Origin: NVTR01 sp965237505
GTDB taxonomy: Bacteria; Pseudomonadota; Alphaproteobacteria; Rhodobacterales; Rhodobacteraceae
DNA: 64,000 nt
Assembly (NCBI GenBank): GCA_965237505.1
Contig: CBDEFR010000001.1
Location: 186,001-250,000 of the forward strand
Reading direction: 5' to 3'
Positions 19,312 to 27,504 of this stretch are shown here, piece after piece. Numbering within the stretch: the first letter of the stretch is position 1; each line of letters starts with the position of its first letter. A program made the position numbers and the translations under genes. The notes under the pieces were generated by a model. It ran no database searches and was not told where the DNA came from. It saw only the letters and a program-made list of their open reading frames with translations.

Positions 19312-20461
19312 TCTCTGTTCTCCTCGTTCTCGTGAACATTAAGCGAACAGATCCTCCTTTCAAATGGACCAGTTTTCGGGGAGCAGGTCAGAACCAAGAT
19401 CGAGTTTGGCGATGAATCTCCGACTATCGAATTTGATCCCACAACGGCGGAGCGTTCTCTTAACGTTATTCAGGGAAGCGGGGACGTTCTCTATGATTAT
19501 CTTTTTGACAGTTTTGCACGCAAGGAAGTCGGCTCTTTAGAGGGGCGAATTTTGGATGTTGGGACTGACTATGAAGAACCAGCTTTTAGGCTTAAGGAGC
19601 ATCGTACGGGGCGATAAATTTGGTGCCGAATCGACGAAAATGCCCGTGAAGAAATGGAACGCAAACTAACGGCAGGCGATGTGTGGGATCATCGCAGAGT
19701 TCGCGTAAGTGGAATTTTGAACTATGACCCGAGCGGAAAGATAGTTCGCCTTTTCGATGGTCGGATCACATACATCCAGCCAAAGGAAGTTGGCATTGAA
19801 GACCTGCACGATCCTGATTTTACTGAGGGAATGGCACCCTATGAGTATTTGGACCGGTTAAGGGAAAACGAATTTGGTTGACATCCCAAAATACTATTGG
19901 GACGCATGTATCTGGATTGAGTTAATCACTCAGAGCAAGCCTGAGCGCGTTAAGCAGGGTATGCACGTAATAGACCTAGCCGAAAATGGGGCCGCGCAGA
20001 TTTGGACTTCTGCATTCACACTTGCAGAGGTTTGGAAGCGAAAGTGTGATGGCGACGATGTTCAGCTACAGCAAGACAAGGATAGGTCATTCGAAAATTA
20101 TATCGAAAAAGAATTCATAGAGACCTCAGCATAAGGCCTCTTTTCCAGCTTGATATTACGGAGTTCGGGATGGATTTCCAGTAAAATCGGATATTTGCGA
20201 CTTTGAGGGTTGGATATGGTCAATTTGACGTAGTTTTATGTCCCATTTCCAGGTTTTGGCCGCACTTATCCAGCGCAACTCTGGTCGGGCAATCCGTAGA
20301 GTGTCAAGAATTTGGCCCCTTTGCGAACGTAATGAGCGATGGCTGCAATACCGTATGCGCATTCCGGAACATTCGGCCACTTATTCCAGCGACATCCGGC
20401 CACCCATACCGGGGGATCCGGCCACCTTTGACACGCTGCTTTGAGGCGCATGTTTTCAGTG

Positions 20462-21220
20462 TCAGTTGACGGGCGTTTCGTCAACGGTCTTGGTTCTGGT
20501 CTTTCGCATGGAGTGGCCGTCGAGATTGAGGCGATAGGCGTTGTGAACAATCCGGTCCAGGATGGCATCTGCGAAGGTCGGTTCGCCGATCACATCGTGC
20601 CACGTGTCGACAGGCAGCTGGCTTGTGATCAGGATTGATCCGGCCTCATACCGGTCTTCGACGATCTCCATGAGATCGCGGCGTTGGGTGGCGTTCAGGC
20701 GATCTGGACCCCAGTCATCGAGGATGAGCAGCCCTGTTTTTATGAGGCTTTTGAAGACGCGCGGGAAGCGGCCATCGCCGTGGGCCAGTTCCAACTCATC
20801 GAACAATCTGGGCAGGCGTCTGTATAGAACCGTAACGCCGTCCCGGCAGGCGGCTTGTGCCAGGGCGCATGCCAGCCAGGTTTTGCCGACGCCGCAAGGG
20901 CCGGTGATCATCAGGTTACGTTTGTCGCGTATCCATTTGCCGGTCAGCAGTTGCTGGAAAAGGGCTTTGTCCAATCCTCGGCGCGCCCTGTAATCCACAT
21001 CTTCCGGAGCTGCTCCCACATGGCGCAATTTGGCGGTGCGCATGCGGCTCTCAAAGCGCCTGGTGTCACGGCTGGATGACTCGCGGTCGACCAGCAGGCC
21101 CAGCCATTCAGCGTGACTGAGGCTGACCGTTCCGTCCTGTGTTTCCAGTTCGCTGAAGGCTTCCGCCATTCCGTCAAGTTTTAGCGTTTTCAGCTGATCA
21201 AGGGTTGGGTGATTGAGCAT
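20462..21220 (-). CDS. istB: IstB ATPase helper of IS21 element B
   Basis: 252 aa from ATG 21220: MLNHPTLDQLKTLKLDGMAE, Walker A GPCGVGKTW, Walker B LLILDDWGPDRL, then LITSQLPVDTWHDVIGEPTF and ILDRIVHNAYRLNL. It belongs to a different IstB subgroup from elements A, C and D. The preceding istA stop is 14 bp upstream, so the genes are translationally linked. Confidence 0.93.
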   Translation of the reverse strand: MLNHPTLDQLKTLKLDGMAEAFSELETQDGTVSLSHAEWLGLLVDRESSSRDTRRFESRMRTAKLRHVGAAPEDVDYRARRGLDKALFQQLLTGKWIRDKRNLMITGPCGVGKTWLACALAQAACRDGVTVLYRRLPRLFDELELAHGDGRFPRVFKSLIKTGLLILDDWGPDRLNATQRRDLMEIVEDRYEAGSILITSQLPVDTWHDVIGEPTFADAILDRIVHNAYRLNLDGHSMRKTRTKTVDETPVN

Positions 21221-21233
21221 ATGTTTGTCCTCT

Positions 21234-22763
21234 TCAATGGAAGTACTCAGCGCCACGGATGTTGGGATGGGTGATCGCAGGCTCGTCCGGGGCGCGGGTT
21301 CGAGGTTGGCGATCCAGACCATTCTTGAGAATGGAATGCAGAGATGAGTAGGAACGGGCGTTGATGTCGATTGCCCGTGTGCAGGCGGTTTCCAGGCGAT
21401 CCCGGCCAAAGGTCTTGGCCAGCCGCAAAATACCCATGCAGGACCGGTAGCCCTGTTCCGGATGACGGCGCTCACGCATGATAACCTCGACATAGGCTTC
21501 GGTGTTTGGGCCGATCCTGGCGGCCTGTCGGCGTATTCTTTCGGGCGTCCAATCTGTCCGGAACCGGTGGTTTGCTGGCATGTGATCACGATGGGTGGAA
21601 TGCTGGCGATTGCCGGATGTGCGCTGATGCGCCGCCACGCGTTGCCCTTTAAAATATACCTCAATTGTTCGCGCGGTGATCCTGGCCCACAGCTTTTGCT
21701 TCAACAGCTGATGCGGAACAGAGTAATAATGCCGTCCCACATCTATGTGGTAATCAAGGCCAACCCGGCATTCTTTCCATTCAGCGTAAACATAGGGCTC
21801 GACCGGCAAGGGCTTCAGGGCAGGCCTGTCCAGCGTCTTAAACAAATCCCGGCGGCTGGCCCCCAGATGCCGGGTCGCTTTCCCATTCAACTGGTCCATT
21901 AAGGGTCGGATCTCAGCGTTCAACTCATCGAGACTGAAGAAGCGCTGATTGCGCAGACGTGCCAGAATCCAGCGTTCGACCAAGAGCACAGCCCCTTCGA
22001 CCTTTGCCTTGTCTTTGGGCTTTCTTGGCCGGGCCGGAACAATGGCAGTATCGTAATGGACCGCCATATCCGCATAGGTGCGGTTGATGGATGGTTCATA
22101 GAAACAGGCCTTGGTCACACCGGCCTTGAGATTGTCCGATACCACTTGCGCGGGCCCCCCGCCGAAGAACCCAAAAGCCCGGACATGGCTGGATATCCAG
22201 TCGGGCAATGATTGCGTCCAGCTGGCTTCCACATAGGTGTAACTGGACGCCCCCAGCGTGGCGACAAATAGCTGCGCCGTCCTCACCTCGCCTGTCTGAG
22301 GGCAGACCACATCCATGGTCGCCCCGGCATAATCCACAAACAGACGCTCACCGGCAGGATGCCTTTGGCGCATCACCGGCGACAGCTTGCCCTCCCACCG
22401 TGTATAAAGTTCACAAAACCGGCTATAGCCATAACCGTTGGGATGGACGGCCCGGTACTCTTCCCAGAGCAGCGAAAGTGTCACGCCCTTCCGGCGCAAC
22501 TCGCCATGCATAAAGGCCCAGTCTGGTTGCGGATAAGACCCGCATACATCGCCAGCCGTGCGGGGAAACAGCAGGCCTTCAATATCTCCATCGCTCAGAT
22601 CTGCTGGCAAAGGCCACGACAGGCCAGCCACATCGGCGCGGCGCAAATAATCCGATACTGTCGCCCGCCCCAAAGACAGGCTCAGCGCCATCTGACGACC
22701 TGATAATCCATCCGCCCGAAGTCGCAGGGCTTCTTGTATCTTCCGCATTGGCAATCTCTTCAT
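21234..22763 (-). CDS. istA: IstA transposase of IS21 element B
   Basis: 509 aa: MKRLPMRKIQEALRLRADGL, HTH GRQMALSLSLGRATVSDYL, and a DDE core with GERLFVDYAGATMDVV (Asp), AQVVSDNLKAGVTKA (Asp-Asn) and PRKPKDKAKVEGAVLLVERW (Glu). The C-terminal beta-barrel region carries WKECRVGLDYHIDVGRHYYS. The frame is intact and the length is normal for IS21 transposases. Confidence 0.94.
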   Translation of the reverse strand: MKRLPMRKIQEALRLRADGLSGRQMALSLSLGRATVSDYLRRADVAGLSWPLPADLSDGDIEGLLFPRTAGDVCGSYPQPDWAFMHGELRRKGVTLSLLWEEYRAVHPNGYGYSRFCELYTRWEGKLSPVMRQRHPAGERLFVDYAGATMDVVCPQTGEVRTAQLFVATLGASSYTYVEASWTQSLPDWISSHVRAFGFFGGGPAQVVSDNLKAGVTKACFYEPSINRTYADMAVHYDTAIVPARPRKPKDKAKVEGAVLLVERWILARLRNQRFFSLDELNAEIRPLMDQLNGKATRHLGASRRDLFKTLDRPALKPLPVEPYVYAEWKECRVGLDYHIDVGRHYYSVPHQLLKQKLWARITARTIEVYFKGQRVAAHQRTSGNRQHSTHRDHMPANHRFRTDWTPERIRRQAARIGPNTEAYVEVIMRERRHPEQGYRSCMGILRLAKTFGRDRLETACTRAIDINARSYSSLHSILKNGLDRQPRTRAPDEPAITHPNIRGAEYFH

Positions 22764-24186
22764 TCGGCTCCCTCTCGTTCAAAAAGAACGGCAGGATAAC
22801 CGCGTTAAGGATCGCCTCGTGGCAGCAATATCTCAGGTGAAAACAGGGGGGCCGGATGCCCCGGAATCCCCGGCCGGATCAAATCGGTATGGGTGGCCGG
22901 ATGTTATCGGAATCACTGGCCGGATCGCCCCGGAATACGCAACCGTAGGCAGTCATATTCCTGGCCAACCCCATAAATCGTGTTCGGGCTAAGCCATAAC
23001 GGCTTTTGTAAGTGGCAAAGGGCCGCTCGCCACCAGCACGAATAACAGCAATCTCATCATTGCGATTACGGTCATCATCCGACAGAGGTTTGTTACGGTA
23101 ACCTTTGCGTTGCACCTGATCTGCAATGCCAAAACGTTTCAGTTTGTCACGCGTCTCCCGGGAACTGTAAGCCGCATCCGCGTAAAGGGCACTCTCATCG
23201 CCCAATAAAAGCGTATCGCGTTCGACGCTGTCATGCACATTACCCGCAGTGACTGTCTGGCGTTGAATGAAGCCGTCCGCATCCACACCCGTATGAACCG
23301 AGTATCCATAGGTGGATTTTAGATTGCCACGGCTGTCTTTCCTGACATGCCAGCCCGCGTCCTTATCGCGCTTTGGCTGACCATCTTTACCTTTGCCCGA
23401 GCCAGATTGTGCAGCCTCAACGGGGGTGGCATCAATGATGTTGATACGCCCTTCCGTCAGAATAATGTTCTTGGCCTCAAGCTGGCGGTTGATCTCCCCC
23501 AAGAGACGCTCCCACAGATCATGTTCAACCAGTTGATTGCGGAACCGCCCCAGCGTTGACGCCTCCGGGACATCGCCGCCCAGTTCAAGGTGGCAAAATT
23601 TACGAAACAGCAGATCACGATAAAGGCATTGCGACAGCTCAACATCCGATAATCGATACCACACCCCCAACAGCAAACCGCGAAACAAGGTCAAAAGTGG
23701 ATAGCTTGGACGGCCTGTTTTTGAGGCATAAATCGACGACAAAATTGGTTCGACCTTCGACCAATCCAGAACCGCTTCTGTGGCGTCAAGTGCATGAAGG
23801 GCGGGATGATCAAGCTCAGTGCTGGAAACGAAAAGTTCGGGTTGGGTGATGAATGGTTTTTGCATAACCGAAACTAACAAATATTCTTGCCTTTGGGAAT
23901 CCTCAAGTTATGCTGAGGTCTCTCATTACCAAAGTTTCGGTGGATTTGGACGTTGGCAATTTGGCGCGTCACCTTCTTCGAAAATTTCCGACTTTGGGAA
24001 AGCCGCAGGACGCGATACATGTTGCTACATGCGTCCTTAACAATGTGGATGAGCTTCATACTTTTGATGAAAACCACTTAACGAGATTTGATGGCCAAAT
24101 TCCACGCATGGATCACAAGAAGTTGGTAATATGTGCGCCCCCAGCCCCACCTGAAGACCCACAGGATGAAATGTTTACAGAGGGCG

Positions 24187-24357
24187 ATGGCTAGGATGGT
24201 AAAAGACAAATCTCAACTCGAACGCTTCAAACAGACTGCCCGTAAAATCGGCGCGGATGAATCCGACGATGCCCTCGATAAAGTCATGGGCAAACTGGAT
24301 TTGACAAAGAAGCCGGAACCTGAATCAATAGCCAAAGGCGAGAAGCCCAAAGAATAG
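24187..24357 (+). CDS. Passenger gene 3: 56-aa charged protein
   Basis: Start ATG 24187 overlaps the stop of the PIN gene; a second in-frame ATG lies at 24196. Sequence MARMVKDKSQLERFKQTARK, then GADESDDALDKVMGKL and a Lys/Pro/Glu-rich tail. I recognise the pattern (QLERFKQTARKxGADES) as a short conserved protein that often follows PIN-type genes of this sort, but it has no established function. It is the only member of the three-gene module still intact. The tight overlaps imply coordinated expression with the PIN protein. Confidence 0.7.
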   Translation: MARMVKDKSQLERFKQTARKIGADESDDALDKVMGKLDLTKKPEPESIAKGEKPKE

Positions 24358-24393
24358 GGTGGCCTCACCGCCTTAGCAGATCAGAGCGCTAAG

Positions 24394-24486
24394 TTAGCAC
24401 TTTCTGGGAGGACGGCGTTTGAAGGGATTAACCTTCACCGTCTTCCGACCTTTCGGCTTGGTTTTGCAACCGCACTGCTTGGCCAT
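24394..24486 (-). CDS. 30-aa Cys/Lys/Arg-rich microprotein inside the transposon right end
   Basis: ATG at 24486 follows an excellent Shine-Dalgarno (AAAGGAGGTGG, 5-7 nt spacing). The peptide begins MAKQCGCKTKPKGRKTVKVN and ends KRRPPRKC, so it has three Cys and over a third basic residues. A stem CTTAGC..GCTAAG (24370-24395) just behind the stop could end transcription. It points towards the passenger module from the right terminus, convergent with it. I know no family; the strong RBS is the main evidence that it is real. A nucleic-acid-binding role would fit the composition but is speculation. Confidence 0.5.
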   Translation of the reverse strand: MAKQCGCKTKPKGRKTVKVNPFKRRPPRKC

Positions 24487-24601
24487 TTGCACCACCTCCT
24501 TTCCCGAGCAAGTTGCCCGTTTTAAGTGGGCACATCCTCAGGTCTGTTGGTGTGGCGGTGAGACCGATAGGCAGTCTATTTATCAACGAAGGATTCGGCA
24601 A

Positions 24602-24626
24602 TGGGTACGTCAAGTATAATAACGCC
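24602..24626 (-). repeat. Right terminal inverted repeat of the IS1595-type transposon
   Basis: Reverse complement GGCGTTATTATACTTGACG..CCCA matches the left end at 15790-15813 except for one extra T. The next base on the right belongs to ppc. The repeat contains TTGAC-like and TATTAT-like boxes, so an outward promoter is possible. Confidence 0.8.
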
Positions 24627-26521
24627 AACTCATACAATGCCGTGCCCCGGTTGGCATATTTTGATGAAACAACCTCGCCCTGCTCGGTCGTGCGCATTCT
24701 GCCGTCAATGGTGCCTGCCGGTTGCGCGGCAATCGCCCGCCCTGTCGGTGCGCCGCCCCGGCTTACCGACCCTCCGCGGCCATGAAAAAACGCCGGTTTG
24801 AAACCAAGCCCGTCCAATGTGCGGATGAGCCGCCGCTGGGCTTTGTCCAGTTCCCAGATCGAACAGACAAAACCACCATCTTTGTTGCTGTCGGAATAGC
24901 CCAACATTATTTCGATCCAGCCACCGTTCCTTTTCAGGCTTCGGCGCGCAAATGGCACCAGTAGCAATTCCTTGATGATTGCGGGTGCTTTGCGCAGATC
25001 GTCGATGGTTTCAAACAGCGGAACCACCGCCAGATCTATTTTCTCTGCTCCAAACCCGGCATATCTTGCAAGCAAATAAACCGCCAGCAAGTCATCGGTC
25101 GAGCGTGTCATCGACAGGATGAACGAACCCACGGCCTCAGGGTCATTGCCCTGTCCGGCACAGCCGATAACTTCCAGCAACCCCAACAATTCCGCAGACT
25201 GGGGCTCCAGCATGAGCCGGTTCACATACGGCAAGCTGGCCTGCCCAAGTTCACTGCGTAATCTGGCAGATCATTCTGGCGAGCCAAATTTGGGCGCGCC
25301 GGAATTCTTGCTCCAAATCTCGGCCAACACGTCTGTCGTGACGGTCGAATTCTGCCGAACATCCAACGAGGCCGTTCTGAACCCGAATACCTGGGCGCGC
25401 CACCGGATTGGCCGAATATAACGGGTGGCCAGAGCATCGGCGCCGATGGCAGCCAGACAGGTCTCAACTGCGCGCAAGTTCTCTACAAAATCTTTCCAAT
25501 GCAGATATGCCGGTCCGCCGGACAGGCGACGGGAAATGGCGCTGATACATTGGCGAAAAACCTCGCCCGGATTGCGGTGTCGCAGTGCCGCGCCATCGCC
25601 GGAACGATCAATGATCGCGTCAAGCACAGCCTGTTCGGCGTTTGCAACGCCGGCGATCAAACTGCTTACGCTGATCCTGCCGGACGCGAGGCGCAGTGAT
25701 TTGACGTAACTGTTTACTGCCGTGTCACAGCCTCGATTCAGGGCGTTTTGGGTTACCAGGGCGGTGACATTCGGGTTGCCGTCGCGGTCGCCGCCGATCC
25801 AAGTATGAAATCTAACGCAGGGGCGAACGTCGCCCGCGCAATTGTCAAAGTGCTGGCCAACGGCAGCCTGAAACTGCTCGTACAGCTGCGGAACCGCGTC
25901 GAATATACTGTCGCGGAAAAACTGCAGTCCCCACTCAATTTCATCGGTCAGGCTTGGCCGTTCGAGCCGCAGCTCACCGGTCAGCCAAAGAAGGTCGATC
26001 TCAGTTCTCAGATCGTCGACCAGTCTTTCGCGTTCGCGTGGCGTCCAGCGTCGCGATTCCAGCGTCGCCAGTGATCGATAAATCCGCCGGTGAATTTCGA
26101 GGATCGTTACGCGCTTTGCTTCGGTTGGGTGTGCGGTAAGCGTCGGGCCAACCTGCAGATTGGCGACGGCTTGCTGAAACTGATCCGGCGCCAGGGCTTT
26201 TATTTCCGCCAACGCTTGCGCAAACGTGCCTTCAACCGCGGCTTCGCCGTCAAGCGACTCAATTCTGCGCCGCTCGCGAATGGCAATGTTCTCGTCGGCA
26301 ATTTTCAACAGCTGGAACCAAATATTCGTGGCCTGCAAATACGAGCTGGCCAGGTCTTCGGCAACATTCAGCGCGGGTTCTTTGGTTGCAAGAAATTCAA
26401 CCACACCGGGCGCGCGTTTCTGAACCACGTCCACAAGCAATGTCAGTAATTTAGTGCGCAAACAATTGCCGTATTCCGCCGCGTCGTTCGCATCAGAAGA
26501 AATGCGCGCCCGCTCCGGCAC
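24627..26521 (-). pseudogene. ppc: Phosphoenolpyruvate carboxylase, nonsense mutation and truncated 3' end
   Basis: PEP carboxylase forms oxaloacetate from PEP and bicarbonate, the carboxylation step of the serine cycle. The GTG start at 26521 overlaps the hprA stop. Visible motifs are VGPTLTAHPTEAKRVTI (catalytic His), RFHTWIGGDRDGNPNVT, and in the second half IMLGYSDSNKDGGF and FFHGRGGSVSRGGAPTGRAI. An in-frame TGA at 25271-25273 interrupts ..GSPE/SARLRSELG.., probably a TGG Trp codon in the ancestor. The gene ends at RGTALYEL where the IS1595 terminus begins, losing roughly the last quarter of a ~900-aa enzyme, including the C-terminal catalytic and regulatory residues. It cannot be functional. 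It was the last gene of the sga-mtkA-mtkB-hprA-ppc operon. Confidence 0.93.
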
Positions 26522-27495
26522 TAATTCACGCGGTCCCTTGGCTGGCGGCCGTCGAAGAAATCACGCAGGTTGTCGATCACCCGAAATCCCATCGCCTCGC
26601 GGGTTTCCAGGGTGGCGCTGCCCAGATGCGGCAACATCACGATATTCGGGGCCGACAACAAGGCCGGGCTGATGTTGGGTTCACCTTCGAACACATCCAG
26701 ACCGGCGGCGGCAATTGTTCCGGCAGTCAGCGCCGCGCCCAGCGCGCGCGGATCGACAACTTCGCCGCGCGCCGTGTTCACAAGAATCGCGCCCGGTTTC
26801 ATCAGTTTCAGCCGTGTCTCGTTGATCAAATGAGTGTTTTCGGCACCGCCCGGACAATGCAGTGAAACCACATCGCTGAGGGGCAGCAAGTCTTCGATGC
26901 TGCCAACTTGGGTTGCATCGAATTTTGCCAGAATATCTTGCGGAAACTGAAACGCGTCCTGCACGACAATTTTCATGCCAAAGCCAGAATGCGCACGTCG
27001 CGCCATTTCCTGACCGATCCGGCCAAAGCCGATGATCCCAAGCGTTTTGCCCGAAACTTTGGTTCCGATCATGTGCGTGGGTCGCCATCCGGTCCATTGA
27101 CCGGCGCGCAGTTCGCGCTCGCCTTCCCCAGCGCGCCGGGCCGCGATCAGCAGCAGCGTCATCGCCAGATCGGCGGTGCATTCAGACAGAACCCCGGGGG
27201 TGTTGGTAACCGCGATGTCGTGGGCGGCCGCACAGTCTATATCAATATTGCTAAACCCGACGCCATAGTTTGACATCAGCTTGGTGCGCGGTTTGCTGAC
27301 ATCCAGCACGCTTGCATCAATTTTGTCGGTTACGGTTGGACAAACCGCATCATAGGTCGCCAGCGCGGCGGTGATCTCGGCACCTGTCATTGGGATGTCC
27401 GCGGCGTTGAAATCTACGTCGAATAATTCGTCCAGCCGGGCTTCGACCGCTGCAGGCCAGCGACGTGTGACAAGGATCTTTGGTTTCACCGCCAT
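26521..27495 (-). CDS. hprA: Hydroxypyruvate reductase / D-glycerate dehydrogenase
   Basis: 324 aa D-2-hydroxyacid dehydrogenase: the N-terminal substrate domain, Rossmann motif GIIGFGRIGQ at about residues 153-162, and catalytic Arg in NTARGEVVD, Glu in GLDVFEGEP and His in MLPHLGSAT. It reduces hydroxypyruvate to glycerate with NAD(P)H. Its place between mtkB and ppc and downstream of sga supports the serine-cycle role rather than a general glyoxylate reductase. It starts 9 nt behind mtkB and shares one base with the ppc start, so the operon is tight. The frame is intact. Confidence 0.9.
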   Translation of the reverse strand: MAVKPKILVTRRWPAAVEARLDELFDVDFNAADIPMTGAEITAALATYDAVCPTVTDKIDASVLDVSKPRTKLMSNYGVGFSNIDIDCAAAHDIAVTNTPGVLSECTADLAMTLLLIAARRAGEGERELRAGQWTGWRPTHMIGTKVSGKTLGIIGFGRIGQEMARRAHSGFGMKIVVQDAFQFPQDILAKFDATQVGSIEDLLPLSDVVSLHCPGGAENTHLINETRLKLMKPGAILVNTARGEVVDPRALGAALTAGTIAAAGLDVFEGEPNISPALLSAPNIVMLPHLGSATLETREAMGFRVIDNLRDFFDGRQPRDRVN

Positions 27496-27504
27496 CTGTG
27501 GCCC

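Larger units (their letters stand above)
18089..19390 (-). mobile_element. IS3-family element B (1302 bp, IS407-like), complete
   Basis: Termini TGACCTGCCCCC and (reverse complement of the right end) TGACCTGCTCCCC are flanked by the 4-bp duplication GAAC (18085-18088, 19391-19394). It carries orfA and orfB with the usual -1 frameshift site. The precise boundaries restore the host frame. Confidence 0.92.
17730..19881 (+). pseudogene. Passenger gene 1: conserved protein of unknown function, split by IS3
   Basis: Starts at ATG 17730, 30 bp behind the IS1595 transposase stop, so likely co-transcribed with it. Removing IS3-B (18089-19390) and one GAAC rejoins ..GIGRT-KIEFGDESPTIEFD. The result is about 281 aa with one in-frame TAA at about 19615 (after EHRTGR, continuing IWCRIDENAREE). 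The end reads VWDHRRVRVSGILNYDPSGK and PDFTEGMAPYEYLDRLRENEFG. Proteins of this type, with an OB-fold-like C-terminal region, are found next to PIN-domain genes. The function is not known to me; an antitoxin or regulatory partner is inference from position. The nonsense codon and the insertion both inactivate it. Confidence 0.7.
20356..22941 (-). mobile_element. IS21-family element B, complete (2.6 kb)
   Basis: Long imperfect terminal repeats: TGCGCATTCCGG.. left and TGCGTATTCCGG.. (complement of the right end), each with several GGCCGGAT / ATCCGGCC motifs that are presumably IstA binding sites. A 6-bp target duplication ACCGTA (20350-20355 and 22942-22947) shows simple insertion. Both istA and istB are intact, so this is a candidate active element. 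A partial second copy lies at 61026-62129. Confidence 0.92.
20266..23865 (-). pseudogene. IS5-group transposase, split by IS21-B
   Basis: From ATG 23865: MQKPFITQPELFVSSTELDH, then the DDE_Tnp_1 core with INIIDATPVEAAQSGSGKGK (first Asp), ESALYADAAYSSRETRDKL (second Asp) and AGGERPFATYKSRYGLARTR (Glu region). At ..NMTAYG the frame enters IS21-B; removing IS21-B and one ACCGTA repeat continues IAAIAHYVRKGAKFL to a stop at 20266. About 350 aa when rejoined. Unrelated in sequence to the CTNAG-inserting IS5 elements above. Confidence 0.88.
20119..23923 (-). mobile_element. IS5-family element B (IS5 group, ~1.2 kb) carrying IS21-B
   Basis: Terminal 16-bp repeats AGAGACCTCAGCATAA (20119-20134) and its exact complement (23908-23923) are flanked by CAT. 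It is split by IS21-B at 20356-22941. Without that it is about 1213 bp. The insertion interrupts the PIN gene. Confidence 0.88.
19874..24194 (+). pseudogene. Passenger gene 2: PIN-domain protein (VapC-like), split by IS5-B/IS21-B
   Basis: A TTG start at 19874 overlaps the end of passenger gene 1. The N-terminal piece reads YYWDACIWIELI (first PIN Asp) and WTSAFTLAEVWKRK (Glu). Removing 20119-23923 and one CAT gives ..EKEFI-TKVSVDLDVGNLARHLL, then LGKPQDAIHVATC (Asp) and VDELHTFDENHL (Asp). That is 170 aa with the four-acidic PIN nuclease pattern. VapC-like toxins cleave RNA. Here the partner is much larger than a classical VapB, so this is not a standard vapBC pair. It was functional before the IS insertion, to judge by an otherwise clean frame. 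Confidence 0.8.
15790..24626 (+). mobile_element. IS1595-family transposon carrying a passenger module
   Basis: The left terminus GGCGTTATTATACTGACG.. (15790-15813) recurs inverted at 24602-24626 with one extra base, in correct opposing orientation. Between them lie an IS1595-type transposase, a three-gene collinear module and a small antisense gene. Later insertions (IS5 at 16715, IS3 at 18089, IS5-B at 20119 with IS21-B inside) inflate it; without them it is about 2.8 kb. IS1595-family elements with passenger genes are an established class. The left flank is istA of IS21-A and the right flank is ppc, so the two ends no longer share one target, which implies a later recombination. Confidence 0.78.

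Noticed and set aside
19874..20134. Independent 86-aa PIN toxin
   Set aside because: It ends in the IS5-B terminus; the rest of the PIN domain lies beyond the insertion and joins in frame.
22850..22941. CRISPR-like short repeats (GGCCGGAT motifs)
   Set aside because: Spacing is irregular and the motifs recur at the other end of IS21-B in inverted orientation; they are terminal transposase-binding repeats. No cas genes are in the window.
23910..24194. Independent 94-aa protein
   Set aside because: It is the C-terminal half of the split PIN protein; its apparent start lies inside the IS5-B terminal repeat.
25271..25273. TGA read as Trp (recoded genetic code), given TGA at expected Trp sites in ppc and in istB at 59007
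   Set aside because: TGG is used for Trp throughout, TGA ends many intact genes (for example mtkA, which overlaps mtkB), and other pseudogenes carry TAG and TAA stops. Ordinary nonsense mutations are simpler.
25748..26139. Plus-strand ORFs across ppc, hprA and mtk genes
   Set aside because: Antisense shadows of GC-rich coding genes without recognisable motifs or ribosome-binding sites.
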